Shown piece after piece: positions 41,044 to 50,460 of a stretch of 64,000 nt of DNA. The stretch spans positions 1 to 64,000 of the forward strand of contig JAFKGQ010000016.1 of assembly GCA_017307755.1 (NCBI GenBank), in the 5' to 3' direction. The position numbers and the translations under genes are program-made. Origin of the DNA: Chitinophagaceae bacterium. Lineage in GTDB: Bacteria > Bacteroidota > Bacteroidia > Chitinophagales > Chitinophagaceae. The notes below the pieces were generated by a model that saw nothing but the letters and a program-made list of their open reading frames with translations, made no database searches and was not told the DNA's origin. Numbering within the stretch: the first letter of the stretch is position 1; each line of letters opens with the position of its first letter.

Positions 41044-41898
41044 TTATTCGCTCATGTCAAGGAATATGGCGTTCGAACCCTGGTCCGGCATCGAACCCAG
41101 CGTTGCGCTCCAATCGCTCTTGGTGATCGTAAACGCGATGCGAAGCCCCTGGCCGGTGAGGCCTTTTAGCTTTGCCCGCCGGAAGGCCCCTTCAAATTTC
41201 AGCGTGGCGCCGTCCTGAACGACCGTACCTATCTGATAAAAGTCGGCGATGCTCTGCTGGCTCCAACCCCAGGAGGTTTGCGTGGCGCCTGAAAAATAAA
41301 ACGGGTCCAGCCAGTTGTGCAGCATGGCCCCTTCCAGCAATATATCATAGGCTCCACCGGTGAAAGTACCGGTGAGCAGGCCGGTGGCTGGATTATTATC
41401 CGCATCCAGATAGAAGTCAAAAATATCAGCGGGAGTAGAAGTCATCTCGATATAGAAAAAGACATTGTCGCTGTTGTAATCGAACTTCGCCTTTTGAAAG
41501 GTCCCTCCCTTTGGCCCCCTTGTCACCACGTTCTGGGTGATTGCATCCCAGTCCGACAAAGAATTATCATCCAATTTTATCGGAGAAGATTTTGCGATAT
41601 GGATGACAGTGGAGCCTTCGGCCTTGACACCGCCGGCTGTAGTAATATACAGGGTGGGTACATATTTCCCTTTTTTGGGGTAGGTGTGTACGGGGTTTTT
41701 ATCCGTAGAACTTGCTCCATCACCAAAATCCCATTGGTAGGAGGCGGCATCTGTCTGGTTGGTGAAAGTGATGGTAAAGCCGTCGTCACTCGTCGTGTAC
41801 GAGTAGAGCACGTCGGGAGGGCGTGGCGTTGCATCTTTTTTACAGGAGCACAGCCAGCAACAGGCGAGTATATATATAGTTATTTTTGTGCGTGTCAT
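41044..41898 (-). CDS. PKD-domain surface lipoprotein
   Basis: A 284-residue lipoprotein (lipobox CWLCSC, Cys at residue ~18). Residues ~35-105 are a PKD domain: FTITFTNQTDAASYQWDFGD, then GASSTDKNPVHTYPKKGKY. The C-terminal ~170 residues are a beta-sandwich-like region with DNVFFYIEMTSTPADIFDFY and YLDADNNPATGL. It takes the place of the SusE/SusF-type glycan-binding protein after susD. I use the ATG at 41898; an upstream ATG at 41928 would overlap susD. Confidence 0.78.
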   Translation of the reverse strand: MTRTKITIYILACCWLCSCKKDATPRPPDVLYSYTTSDDGFTITFTNQTDAASYQWDFGDGASSTDKNPVHTYPKKGKYVPTLYITTAGGVKAEGSTVIHIAKSSPIKLDDNSLSDWDAITQNVVTRGPKGGTFQKAKFDYNSDNVFFYIEMTSTPADIFDFYLDADNNPATGLLTGTFTGGAYDILLEGAMLHNWLDPFYFSGATQTSWGWSQQSIADFYQIGTVVQDGATLKFEGAFRRAKLKGLTGQGLRIAFTITKSDWSATLGSMPDQGSNAIFLDMSE

Positions 41899-41909
41899 GA
41901 TGATGATTT

Positions 41910-43424
41910 TTATGGGTTTTGCGTACACAGTGTATTGGTCTGTACTTCATCGATGGGGATATAATAGATGATCTTGGGGTTGTCGGGCGTGACGATCATA
42001 TTCGCATAGCCCGTCGGCTGTTTGGACAGATCGATGTCCGTCTCTTTCAGCCCCGGCAGGTGATAGCCCCAGTAAGTACGGTTAAGGCTCCGTTTGTTGC
42101 GATAAACATCGAAGATCCGGTGCCCTTCGAAGGCCAGCTCGATACGCCGCTCGTTCAACACAAGGTCGAGCGCTGTATAGCCGGCAGGTACGACACCATT
42201 ATAAAGGCTTCCACTCAACCCCCTGTTCTTACGGATCATATCCAGGTCATCAAGCGCCGCAGCCGTTTGTCCTGCTTTGGCTTCGGCCTCGGCCTTGTTC
42301 AGGTACGATTCTGATAACCGGAACATCACGGGCGAACTCAGGGTAGGGCTTCCACCCTGGAAGGAGAATTTGGTGATATAATAGATCTCGATGCCATTCT
42401 TTTTCTGGATTACTCCATTGTTGTCTTTCAGCGGCACGATATACTTCCAGCGTACATCCTCCGGATGAGCAGACATACTGTCCCTGAGGGAAGGAGAAGC
42501 AAATTCTTCACCCCAGCCCGAGTTGCCGTCCGAATAGATCATGGACGCGATGGACCCGAATTTTCCGTAGTCTTCCGCAGTGGTGAAGGCGATGCAGAAA
42601 ATGGTTTCGGGACTGGCCGGCGCATTGGCAAACAAGGCGGGATAAGTTGCCGCCGTGGCAAGACTGAACTTCCCGCTGCCGATGACTTTACTGGCATAGT
42701 AGATGGTGCTGTCGTTATTACCTTCGTACAGATAGGCCCTCGATAACAGGGCCCAGGCGGCCTCCCGGGTGGCATACTGCACGCCCCTGCCCTGCACCAT
42801 CAGGTCCGCGCCTTTTGCTGCATCTGCAATGACCTGCTGATACACCTGTTGGACCGTGGACCGCGCCTTCAGGGCCGGGTCGCTGGTGGAAGTCCTTAGA
42901 ATGACGCCTGCCCCTGTGGACGAGCTCGTATACGGCATCGCATAGAGACGGACGAGATTGAAATGGGCGAAAGCCCTCAGAAAATAACATTCCCCCAACA
43001 GCTGTTTTGTCGCATCGTCCGGGCTTGTCACCTTTTCAGCGGATTCTATTACCGTATTGACATCGCTGATGATCTTATAAGAGATATACCAGAAGTACCG
43101 TGTGTTGGTCTGCGTCGGCAAATGCCCCAGGGAAAAGCTGTAGAACAGATCGTCCGTCGTCGTCTGACCGCAGACGATGTCGTCGCTGGCAAAGTCGGAC
43201 AGCTGAAAATACTGCCGCAGGTACATATTGTTACTGTTGGTCGATCCGGCGAAAGACACATGGTCCTTGAATAGCGCATAAGCGCCATTTACCGCATTTT
43301 TTAATCCTTCCGCGGAATTGGTGAGCGTAGCCGTCGTAATGGCGTCGCTGGGCGTAACATCCTTTACGCAGGATGCCAGCAGCAGCAACAGGGGTGATAA
43401 TGTCCAGAATATTTTTGTACGCAT
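41910..43424 (-). CDS. SusD/RagB surface glycan-binding lipoprotein (second locus)
   Basis: A 504-residue SusD homologue with lipobox LLASC (Cys at residue ~19). It has the family core QLLGECYFLRAFAHFNLVRL (residues ~127-146), FRLSESYLNKAEAEAKAGQT in the TPR part, RKNRGLSG, and NERRIELAFEGHRIFDVYRN near the C-terminus. It pairs with the SusC encoded 16 bases upstream. Shorter than the SusD of the first locus (577 residues), so a different ligand is likely. Confidence 0.94.
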   Translation of the reverse strand: MRTKIFWTLSPLLLLLASCVKDVTPSDAITTATLTNSAEGLKNAVNGAYALFKDHVSFAGSTNSNNMYLRQYFQLSDFASDDIVCGQTTTDDLFYSFSLGHLPTQTNTRYFWYISYKIISDVNTVIESAEKVTSPDDATKQLLGECYFLRAFAHFNLVRLYAMPYTSSSTGAGVILRTSTSDPALKARSTVQQVYQQVIADAAKGADLMVQGRGVQYATREAAWALLSRAYLYEGNNDSTIYYASKVIGSGKFSLATAATYPALFANAPASPETIFCIAFTTAEDYGKFGSIASMIYSDGNSGWGEEFASPSLRDSMSAHPEDVRWKYIVPLKDNNGVIQKKNGIEIYYITKFSFQGGSPTLSSPVMFRLSESYLNKAEAEAKAGQTAAALDDLDMIRKNRGLSGSLYNGVVPAGYTALDLVLNERRIELAFEGHRIFDVYRNKRSLNRTYWGYHLPGLKETDIDLSKQPTGYANMIVTPDNPKIIYYIPIDEVQTNTLCTQNP

Positions 43425-43440
43425 GGTATGAATATTTTTA

Positions 43441-46400
43441 TCAGAACCTGAAATCGATGTTGAAGAGATACTGCCTGTTGTTGGGATACTTAAAGTCCGA
43501 CACGCCGGGCATCACATATACCCCGGGGGTAATGGTCGTCTGGGGGTCCTGTCCAAAGAACTTTGTCGCCCGGTAGACATTGTCCGCCGACAAGGAGACG
43601 GTGATACCATCCAGCTTTAGCCGCCGTATGACTGCCTTGGGCAGATCATAAGCCAGGGTGATATTCCTGATAGCGATAAAGCTGCCGTCCTTGAGATAGC
43701 GGGTAGAGGTCTGGGTGGAATTGTTGGAATTCTGCGGACTGGGCTCGCTGGCAATATCTCCCGGCTTGGTCCATACCTTATATCCTTTCGGCAGGACAGC
43801 CAGGTTGTAGTAAGGTTCGCTGCCATCGTTCTCGGTAAACCGCAGGGCATTGCTGAAAATCCTGTTGCCGGAAAGAAAATAGGCATTGACGCTTAAGGTA
43901 ATCCCTTTGTACCGGAAGGAGTTGGTCATACCGCCCTGGAATTTGGGCAATGGGTTCCCTGATTCCTGGTAAGTTGCGCTGTCGTAATTAGAGGTAGCCT
44001 GTCTGTTGATGATCTTGCCCGATGCATCTTTTGTGAGCTGTTCCCACAAAGGCGCCCCAGTCTGCGGGTCGACACCCAACCATTTGGGCATATAGAACTC
44101 ATAAAGATTGCCTCCGTTGCGATAGATCTGCGAAATAGCCCAGGTAGATTGGGTTGTGATGCTGACGGCGGGGAATTGCCGCAGCTTGTTTGAGTTCCAG
44201 TTGATAGAAAAATCAGTCCGCCATTCAAAATCATGAGATTTGATATTGATGGTGCTTAACCCTATCTCCAGACCTTTGTTGACAACCTCTCCCCTGTTCT
44301 CCCAGCGGTTCTCAAATCCCACGGACAAGGGCTGGGATACCTGTAACAGCAGGTTCTTTGTAATGTTGTTATATACGTCCACCGTCAGCTCGATGCGTTT
44401 GAACAAACCCAGATCAAAGCCGGCATCCCATTGATGCTTGCTTTCCCAGGTGAGGTTCGGGCTGGGCAGCTGCGAAGGCGTAGCCGCTATCAGGCCGTTG
44501 TACTGACTCGATAATGAATACAGCCCCAGATAGCGGGAAGATCCGATATCCTGCATACCCGTAATGCCATAACTGAGCCGCAGCTTCATAAGATTTACGA
44601 TCCGGTTGCTTATCAGAAAATCCTCCTTGCTCATCAGCCAGGCTGCGCTCAGGGAAGGAAACTTCGCATAACGATTGCTGGAAGGAAAGGCGGAGGAACC
44701 GTCTATCCTGTAAGAACCCGTAAGAAAATATTTATCCAGGTAGCTGTAATTCACCTGTGAGATATAGGAGACGAGCGTGGCTATATCGTTGTTGCCATTG
44801 ACCGCCTGACTATTGGAGACAACATTCAGCACCTGCAGACCGACAGGCAGACCTTTCCCTGATGCTCCGTTGATCTCCGTATGGCTGCCTTCAAAAGCGA
44901 CCCCGGCCAGGCCGCTGATGCGGTGAGGACCTAGGTTGAAATTGAACTTTAACAGGTCGTTGGAAATGTAGCCATAGCTCAATGTATTTGACTCGGTGAG
45001 ATAACCCGTCCCGTGATATTGCCCCGCCGTCAGCGGAGAATAATAGGTGCTGCTCTTAAAATAGTTGGCCGACACACGATTCGTGCTGGTGATCGACAGC
45101 CAGGGCGTTAGGGTCACGTTGGCGTTGAGATCATAGTTGGCGTCGAAGTTCTTATAGGGGTGATTGGAGTTCTGGATGGTATGAATAGGATTGACTTTAT
45201 CTCTTGACCACCATTTGAAGGTGGAGCTGCCGTCTACGTACACCGGCTTACCTGTACTATCATAGGGGTTATCCCAGGGCATATTGAGATAGGCGTAGTA
45301 TACGTCATTATAGTCATAGCTCTTGCCTGTCGTGCCGCTGATATTGATGTTGTTGGTGACGGCTATCGCCTTGTTGAAATGATAGGTGGAGTTTGCACGG
45401 ACATTAAGACGCTGATATTTTGTATTTAAGAAGGTGCCCTTCTCGTTGTAATACGAGAGCCCTATATAATACTCCGCCTTCTCTGTACGTCCGCTGGCCG
45501 AGGCATACAGGTTGGTCATCGGGGCATGCTTAAAGGTCGCTGTCAGCCAGTTGTAATTCCGGTCGCGGAGACTCAGCGGTCTTTCATTGTAGAATTTCAG
45601 GATGTCTATCTTGAACGAGTTACCCGTATCACCGGGGATATAATCCCGGTAATACTGTTTTTGCTGTTCGTACAGCTGGCTGCCCGACATCATCTTCATC
45701 TCTCCGAAATCGGGGGTGCGAAGCCCCTGCGTTATCTTTAATTCATAACGTGTCTTACCGGCGGCGGCCTTTTTGGTAGTAATAATGATCACCCCGCCGT
45801 TGGCCTGTGATCCGTACATGGCCGTTGCGCCTGCGTCCTTCAACACCGTCACGCTTTCCACATCATTCGGGTCATAGTTGCCGCCGATGATCCCGTCTAC
45901 CACAAACAAGGGGCTTTGGGAAGCATTGACGGAAGAGACACCCCTCAGCCGGATCTCCGCCGCAGACCCAGGCGCTCCCGAGCTGTTGACTACCTGAAGG
46001 CCCGCTACCTTGCCTTGCAACATCGATCCTATATCATTGGTGGTAACGTCCTTTAATTTCTCTGCCGATACCACTGTGACGGCGCTGGTAAGCTCGCTCT
46101 TGCGCTTGTCGCTGTAGCCTACCACTACCACTTCGTTTATTTGCTGGTTGGATGTTTTTAAAATGATCTCGAAGGTGGAATGTTTGTCCGCCTTTAACCA
46201 CTGGGTTTCGTATCCTACAAAGGAGAATTGCAGGGTATCTCCTTCTTCGACCAGGATGCTGAAATATCCTTTTGTATTGGTCTGGGTGCCCCTGGACGTT
46301 CCTTTTATGATCACGGAGACATTCGCCAGCGGCTCACCCCGCTCATTATGTATGATCCCCGTTATGGGAGGCGCCGCAACCTCCGTCTGCTGACGTTCGC

Positions 46401-46755
46401 TCAGGACGATGAGATTATTGCCATTGATGGAATAGTCCAGGCCAGTACCCTTTAAGACGAGCGAAAGCACGTAATCCAATGGCGCTTCCTCCACTTTCAG
46501 GCTGACCCTTTTCGAGTCATACATCTCTTTATACTGGTAGAGAAACCTGTAGCCGGACTTTTGTTCGATCAGCGAGAGCACATTGGATAAAGGCTCTTTG
46601 TCGACGGCAAGGCTGATCGTCTTCTGGGAAAAGGCCCATACAGAGAGATGGACCCCGGCCAGCACCATGCATAATGCTGTTATTTTCATGATAAACAGTA
46701 GTTTACGCCGGGCAATAATTCGCCCGGGGAATGCAGTTGTTCTGGTAAAATGCAT
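43441..46755 (-). CDS. SusC/RagA TonB-dependent receptor with STN domain (second locus)
   Basis: A 1104-residue outer-membrane transporter. The signal segment is at residues ~22-43. The STN domain is at ~48-120 (ISLAVDKEPLSNVLSLIEQK), and a carboxypeptidase-regulatory-like domain at ~131-205 (ITGIIHNERGEPLANVSVII). The plug contains NEVVVVGYSDKRKSEL, MLQGKVAGLQVVNSSGAPGS and RGVSSVNASQSPLFVVDGII. The beta-barrel ends in FNIDFRF. The STN domain again implies signalling through the neighbouring FecR/sigma pair. An 82-base gap separates it from fecR. Confidence 0.95.
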   Translation of the reverse strand: MHFTRTTAFPGRIIARRKLLFIMKITALCMVLAGVHLSVWAFSQKTISLAVDKEPLSNVLSLIEQKSGYRFLYQYKEMYDSKRVSLKVEEAPLDYVLSLVLKGTGLDYSINGNNLIVLSERQQTEVAAPPITGIIHNERGEPLANVSVIIKGTSRGTQTNTKGYFSILVEEGDTLQFSFVGYETQWLKADKHSTFEIILKTSNQQINEVVVVGYSDKRKSELTSAVTVVSAEKLKDVTTNDIGSMLQGKVAGLQVVNSSGAPGSAAEIRLRGVSSVNASQSPLFVVDGIIGGNYDPNDVESVTVLKDAGATAMYGSQANGGVIIITTKKAAAGKTRYELKITQGLRTPDFGEMKMMSGSQLYEQQKQYYRDYIPGDTGNSFKIDILKFYNERPLSLRDRNYNWLTATFKHAPMTNLYASASGRTEKAEYYIGLSYYNEKGTFLNTKYQRLNVRANSTYHFNKAIAVTNNINISGTTGKSYDYNDVYYAYLNMPWDNPYDSTGKPVYVDGSSTFKWWSRDKVNPIHTIQNSNHPYKNFDANYDLNANVTLTPWLSITSTNRVSANYFKSSTYYSPLTAGQYHGTGYLTESNTLSYGYISNDLLKFNFNLGPHRISGLAGVAFEGSHTEINGASGKGLPVGLQVLNVVSNSQAVNGNNDIATLVSYISQVNYSYLDKYFLTGSYRIDGSSAFPSSNRYAKFPSLSAAWLMSKEDFLISNRIVNLMKLRLSYGITGMQDIGSSRYLGLYSLSSQYNGLIAATPSQLPSPNLTWESKHQWDAGFDLGLFKRIELTVDVYNNITKNLLLQVSQPLSVGFENRWENRGEVVNKGLEIGLSTINIKSHDFEWRTDFSINWNSNKLRQFPAVSITTQSTWAISQIYRNGGNLYEFYMPKWLGVDPQTGAPLWEQLTKDASGKIINRQATSNYDSATYQESGNPLPKFQGGMTNSFRYKGITLSVNAYFLSGNRIFSNALRFTENDGSEPYYNLAVLPKGYKVWTKPGDIASEPSPQNSNNSTQTSTRYLKDGSFIAIRNITLAYDLPKAVIRRLKLDGITVSLSADNVYRATKFFGQDPQTTITPGVYVMPGVSDFKYPNNRQYLFNIDFRF

Positions 46756-46806
46756 ACCTTTGATTTGATTAAGTTAGTAATAGGCTTATGCCTGTTGATA
46801 ACTCCG

Positions 46807-46829
46807 GAGAGGTGACGCAAACACCTCTC
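46807..46829. repeat. Hairpin between fecR and susC (second locus)
   Basis: An 8-bp perfect stem (46807-46814 with 46822-46829) and a 7-base loop. On the + strand it is followed by TTTTTGTTTTT and looks like a terminator, but no + strand gene precedes it. On the transcribed - strand it lies just after the fecR stop with no T-tract after it, so partial termination, RNA processing or a structured susC leader are all possible. Confidence 0.5.
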
Positions 46830-46837
46830 TTTTGTTT

Positions 46838-47908
46838 TTATTTACCCCTGGTAATAGTAATGGTCTTACCGTTCATATCATAGGAAAAAGGCGCGGAATG
46901 GCGCAAAGCCTCCAGGGCTTCTCCCACCGTCTCCTTTTCAAAAGAACCTGTAAAAAACAATGATTGCTGACTGGTGTCGGCAAATACGATCCGCACCTGG
47001 TACCATCGTTCCATCCTTCTGGCCAGGGAGGCAAAGGGCTCCTTCCTGAATACCAGCTTCTCCTTCATCCAGGCCGTCTCGATATAAGAACTGTCCCTGG
47101 GGTCAGGCTCCACCTGTGTCACACGGATCACTTCTTCACGGCTTTTTGATCTGCCGCTGTCCGCCGGCGGGGTGGTTTCCGCTGTTTTATTACGAATGAC
47201 GATCTTTTCGTTGGGTCTTAATAAGATCTTCCGTTCAGGGTCGGTCTTCAAGCTGACTTCGATGACTCCTCTGACGAGCGTGGCTTCCACAAAACTGTCC
47301 TCCGCATAAGCCCGTACGTTAAAGGCCGTCCCCAGCACCCGGATGATGACATTACCCGCATGTACGATCAGGGGCATATCAGGATTGCCATGTATGTCAA
47401 AATAAGCCTCTCCTGTCAGCTGCATCTCACGCTTTTTTACGCCAAAGTCCTTGTTATACGCAAACTGGCAGGCGCTGTTCAACACCACCGTTGAGCTATC
47501 CGGCAGATTGATCAGGGTCTTTGAGCCTGTCTTGGTGACGATGCGGTCAAATGGTTCGCCGCCGGTGGATCTTTTGCTTTTCTGGACAAAGAAGATGGTG
47601 ACAAGGGCTGCTGCCAGGATTGCGGCGGCCCAGCCAAAAAGCTTTCTTTTCCCATTACGGGGAGCTTTGATGATGTCCGTCTCTTCCCGTACGGACTGCA
47701 TAATGGCTGACAAACTCCTGTCTTTTGCTGCTTTGTCCTCATGGAAAGGACGTAAGGTAAGCCCTTTCAGCTCGGACAACAGCTCCCCATAAGGGACCGT
47801 ATCCTGCTGCTGCAACAGCAACTGCAATTCGCGGAGCTCTTCCCCCGTGATCTGGCCGTCGTATTGCTTAGCAAGTAATTCCCATAGTCTCCCTTTATCT
47901 GCCATCAT
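46838..47908 (-). CDS. FecR-family anti-sigma factor (second locus)
   Basis: A 356-residue anti-sigma factor. A cytoplasmic N-terminus of about 88 residues is followed by one membrane helix (LFGWAAAILAAALVTIFFV). The periplasmic FecR domain follows (KTLINLPDSSTVVLNSACQF, EAYFDIHGNPDMPLIVHAG, RVLGTAFNVRAYAEDSFVEA). The C-terminal DUF4974 part contains EKLVFRKEPFASLARRMERW. It lies between the sigma factor and susC and should couple glycan binding at SusC to the sigma factor. Confidence 0.92.
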   Translation of the reverse strand: MMADKGRLWELLAKQYDGQITGEELRELQLLLQQQDTVPYGELLSELKGLTLRPFHEDKAAKDRSLSAIMQSVREETDIIKAPRNGKRKLFGWAAAILAAALVTIFFVQKSKRSTGGEPFDRIVTKTGSKTLINLPDSSTVVLNSACQFAYNKDFGVKKREMQLTGEAYFDIHGNPDMPLIVHAGNVIIRVLGTAFNVRAYAEDSFVEATLVRGVIEVSLKTDPERKILLRPNEKIVIRNKTAETTPPADSGRSKSREEVIRVTQVEPDPRDSSYIETAWMKEKLVFRKEPFASLARRMERWYQVRIVFADTSQQSLFFTGSFEKETVGEALEALRHSAPFSYDMNGKTITITRGK

Positions 47909-47952
47909 AAATAAATTTCGGAACCCGTCCGATAAGGCTGATGCAGGAAATG

Positions 47953-47964
47953 GGGGTATACCCC
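47953..47964. repeat. Perfect 12-base palindrome GGGGTATACCCC
   Basis: It sits in the 75-base gap between the second ECF sigma gene and fecR. It has no loop to speak of and no T-tract, so it is a possible protein-binding site rather than a terminator. Confidence 0.4.
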
Positions 47965-47983
47965 TAAAAGACTTAAGAAAAAA

Positions 47984-48547
47984 TTAATGTTGGAGAAAAG
48001 TGAGGGGCACGGAGAGGCTGATCTTCTTTAATGCGATGCTCATTTGGGCTTCGACGGTCTTGACGGAGATATTCAACAGCTCGGCCACTTCCTTGTATTT
48101 GAGATTGCTTTCTTTTACCAAAAGGAATATGAGTTTACATCTGGGCGCCAGCTGATCGATGACCTTATTTATATATCGTACCATCTCCGAAGAGATCAGC
48201 AGCTGCTCAGGACTTAATTCCCACTGAACGGGAAAATCGTGCAGCTCATCCTCCTCCGCGGACAGGATTGAAGCCCGTCGGGAACGCAGGATCTCCAAAC
48301 TCCTGTTACGAGTGCATTTCAACAGATAGAGCTCGGGATTGGCGACATCCTTCAACAGCTCCCTCCTTTGCCATATCCGCAGGAATACGTCGTTTACGAT
48401 CTCCTCCGCGACTGCTGTGTCTCCAACAATCGAGCAGGCCAGTTTATATAATCTATAAAAATATATGTGATGGAGCCCGGCAAGCGCTTCCTCATCCTCT
48501 CTCAGGGATAATCTTGTAAATAGAATATAAGCAGCGTCCTTGGTCAT
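47984..48547 (-). CDS. ECF sigma-70 factor of the second SusCD locus
   Basis: A 187-residue ECF sigma factor. Region 2 is EALAGLHHIYFYRLYKLACS, EEIVNDVFLRIWQRRELLKD and NPELYLLKCTRNRSLEIL. Region 4 is APRCKLIFLLVKESNLKYKE and VAELLNISVKTVEAQMSIAL. It heads the - strand operon with FecR, SusC, SusD and the glycan enzymes, and is the expected activator of susC transcription. A LacI-like operator lies 52 bases upstream of its start. Confidence 0.92.
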   Translation of the reverse strand: MTKDAAYILFTRLSLREDEEALAGLHHIYFYRLYKLACSIVGDTAVAEEIVNDVFLRIWQRRELLKDVANPELYLLKCTRNRSLEILRSRRASILSAEEDELHDFPVQWELSPEQLLISSEMVRYINKVIDQLAPRCKLIFLLVKESNLKYKEVAELLNISVKTVEAQMSIALKKISLSVPLTFLQH

Positions 48548-48598
48548 ACCTTACACCTAATGTACGGAGATTTTTTGCGTCTTCCACCCTAAAGGGGA

Positions 48599-48614
48599 AA
48601 GCAAACGTTTGCGT
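48599..48614. promoter_or_regulatory. LacI/PurR-like operator 3
   Basis: AAGCAAACGTTTGCGT, matching the LacI-family consensus ACGCAAACGTTTGCGT at 15 of 16 positions, with a perfect 12-base palindromic core. It sits in the 164-base divergent region between the second sigma gene (- strand) and the ABC transporter pair (+ strand), so it could control either or both. Confidence 0.65.
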
Positions 48615-48711
48615 CATTTTCGCCGATCCATCCCCCCTTTTCACCGGCCTTTTTGGGTGATTGAACTATCTCCCCTTTCCTCCTACCCTTATTTTCCTAA
48701 TTTTACACCCC

Positions 48712-50460
48712 ATGGAAAAGAGCAAACGACCACCAAAAGGCCCCGGCTTGTCCACCCTGCTGAAACCATACAGAGGACTCATTATCCTATTGGCTTTTTT
48801 AGCTTTATTGAGCAATGGCCTTAGCCTGGCGCTGCCAAAGATCATCGGCAAAGCCATCGATGCATTCGACAAGCGCCAACTGGACATGCATAACATCGTC
48901 GTCCAGTTCCTGGCCGTGACGATCGGTGTCTTTATCTTTGCTTATCTGCAAAGTATCGTACAGACCTTTGCGTCGGAAAGAGTCGCCCGCGATCTGCGGA
49001 CCCGTCTGTCGGAGAAAATCTCCCGGCAGAGCTATGAATTCCTTCAAACGACCAGTTCCTCCAAGCTGCTGACCAATCTGACGGCTGACGTCGACTCCAT
49101 CAAAATGTATGTGGCCCAGGCCATTGTGTCCATCCTCTCTTCGCTGGTGACCATCATTGGGGTCAGTATCCTCGTGATGACCATCAACTGGAAACTGGGG
49201 CTCATCGTTATCGCCACCATCCCCATTATCGGGGTTACCTTTTTTATAGTGCTGCGTAAGGTCAGGGCCTTATTTCTGAAAGCCAGAGAGGTCATTGACC
49301 GGCTCAACAAGGTGATCAATGAAAGCATACTGGGCGCCGCCATCATCCGGGTGATCAATTCTCAGCAATTGGAGTATAACAAATTCCTGGATGCCAACAG
49401 TAAAGCAATGGGGATCGGGTTGAGTATCCTGCGGCTTTTCGCCGCCCTCATCCCCGTCATTATCTTTACGGCCAACATGGCGACCCTATCCATCCTGGCC
49501 CTGGGAGGTCATTTTGTCATCACGGGTTCTATGTCGCTGGGCGATTTCTCCGCCTTTAATAATTACCTGGCCATGCTCATCTTCCCCATCCTGATCATCG
49601 GGTTTATGAGCAATGTTATCGCCCAGGCCCAGGCGTCTTATGCCCGTATCAACGGCGTCCTCAATGCACCCGATCCGGTGGAGACGGGGACGTTGAAAAC
49701 AGCATTGAAAGGCGAGATCACTGTAAAAGACGTATCGGTGATATATAAGGATAAGACAGTATTGAAAGATATTTCCTTTACTGTCCCCGCAGGGGCCCGG
49801 ACAGCGATCATCGGACCCACGGCTGCGGGCAAGACGCAGCTGCTGCACCTGCTCACTGCCCTGACAAGACCCAATACAGGGGCTATCGAATATGACCGCC
49901 ATCCTATCGCAGAATATGAAAAAGAGACATTCCACAAACAAGTAGGATTCGTGTTCCAGGACAGCATCATCTTCAACATGAGCATAAGAGAGAACATCGC
50001 GTTCAACGAGACGGTGACGGAGCAGGATATGCAAAGGGCCATCGATACGGCAGAACTTCACGATTTTGTAAACGCGCTTCCGGACAAACTGGAGACCATC
50101 GTATCCGAAAGAGGGACCAGTCTTTCCGGCGGACAAAAACAGCGTATCATGCTGGCCCGCGCCCTGGCCATCAATCCCCGGGTGCTGCTGCTGGACGACT
50201 TCACTGCCCGCGTGGATACCAGCACCGAACAGAAGATATTGGAGAATGTACGCCGCAACTATCCGGGTATCACCCTGCTGTCGGTGACCCAAAAGATCGC
50301 ATCCATCGAAGACTATCAGCAAATAATCCTGCTGATGGAGGGCGAAATAATTGCTTCCGGCACGCACCAGGAATTAATGGACACCTGCCCGGAATATGTT
50401 CAGATCTATCAATCACAACGTAGCACCAGTCATTATGAGCAACACGAATTACAATCTTAA
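48712..50460 (+). CDS. ABC exporter subunit 1 (degenerate ATP site)
   Basis: A 582-residue half-transporter: six membrane helices in residues ~25-310, then the ATPase domain. Walker A is GPTAAGKT (368-375) and the signature LSGGQKQR is complete. The Walker B region LLLDDFTARVD has Asp where the catalytic Glu should be, and the H-loop histidine is replaced (LSVTQKIAS). This is the pattern of the non-catalytic half of heterodimeric exporters. It overlaps the second subunit gene by 26 bases. The ATG at 48712 is used rather than an upstream TTG. Confidence 0.9.
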   Translation: MEKSKRPPKGPGLSTLLKPYRGLIILLAFLALLSNGLSLALPKIIGKAIDAFDKRQLDMHNIVVQFLAVTIGVFIFAYLQSIVQTFASERVARDLRTRLSEKISRQSYEFLQTTSSSKLLTNLTADVDSIKMYVAQAIVSILSSLVTIIGVSILVMTINWKLGLIVIATIPIIGVTFFIVLRKVRALFLKAREVIDRLNKVINESILGAAIIRVINSQQLEYNKFLDANSKAMGIGLSILRLFAALIPVIIFTANMATLSILALGGHFVITGSMSLGDFSAFNNYLAMLIFPILIIGFMSNVIAQAQASYARINGVLNAPDPVETGTLKTALKGEITVKDVSVIYKDKTVLKDISFTVPAGARTAIIGPTAAGKTQLLHLLTALTRPNTGAIEYDRHPIAEYEKETFHKQVGFVFQDSIIFNMSIRENIAFNETVTEQDMQRAIDTAELHDFVNALPDKLETIVSERGTSLSGGQKQRIMLARALAINPRVLLLDDFTARVDTSTEQKILENVRRNYPGITLLSVTQKIASIEDYQQIILLMEGEIIASGTHQELMDTCPEYVQIYQSQRSTSHYEQHELQS

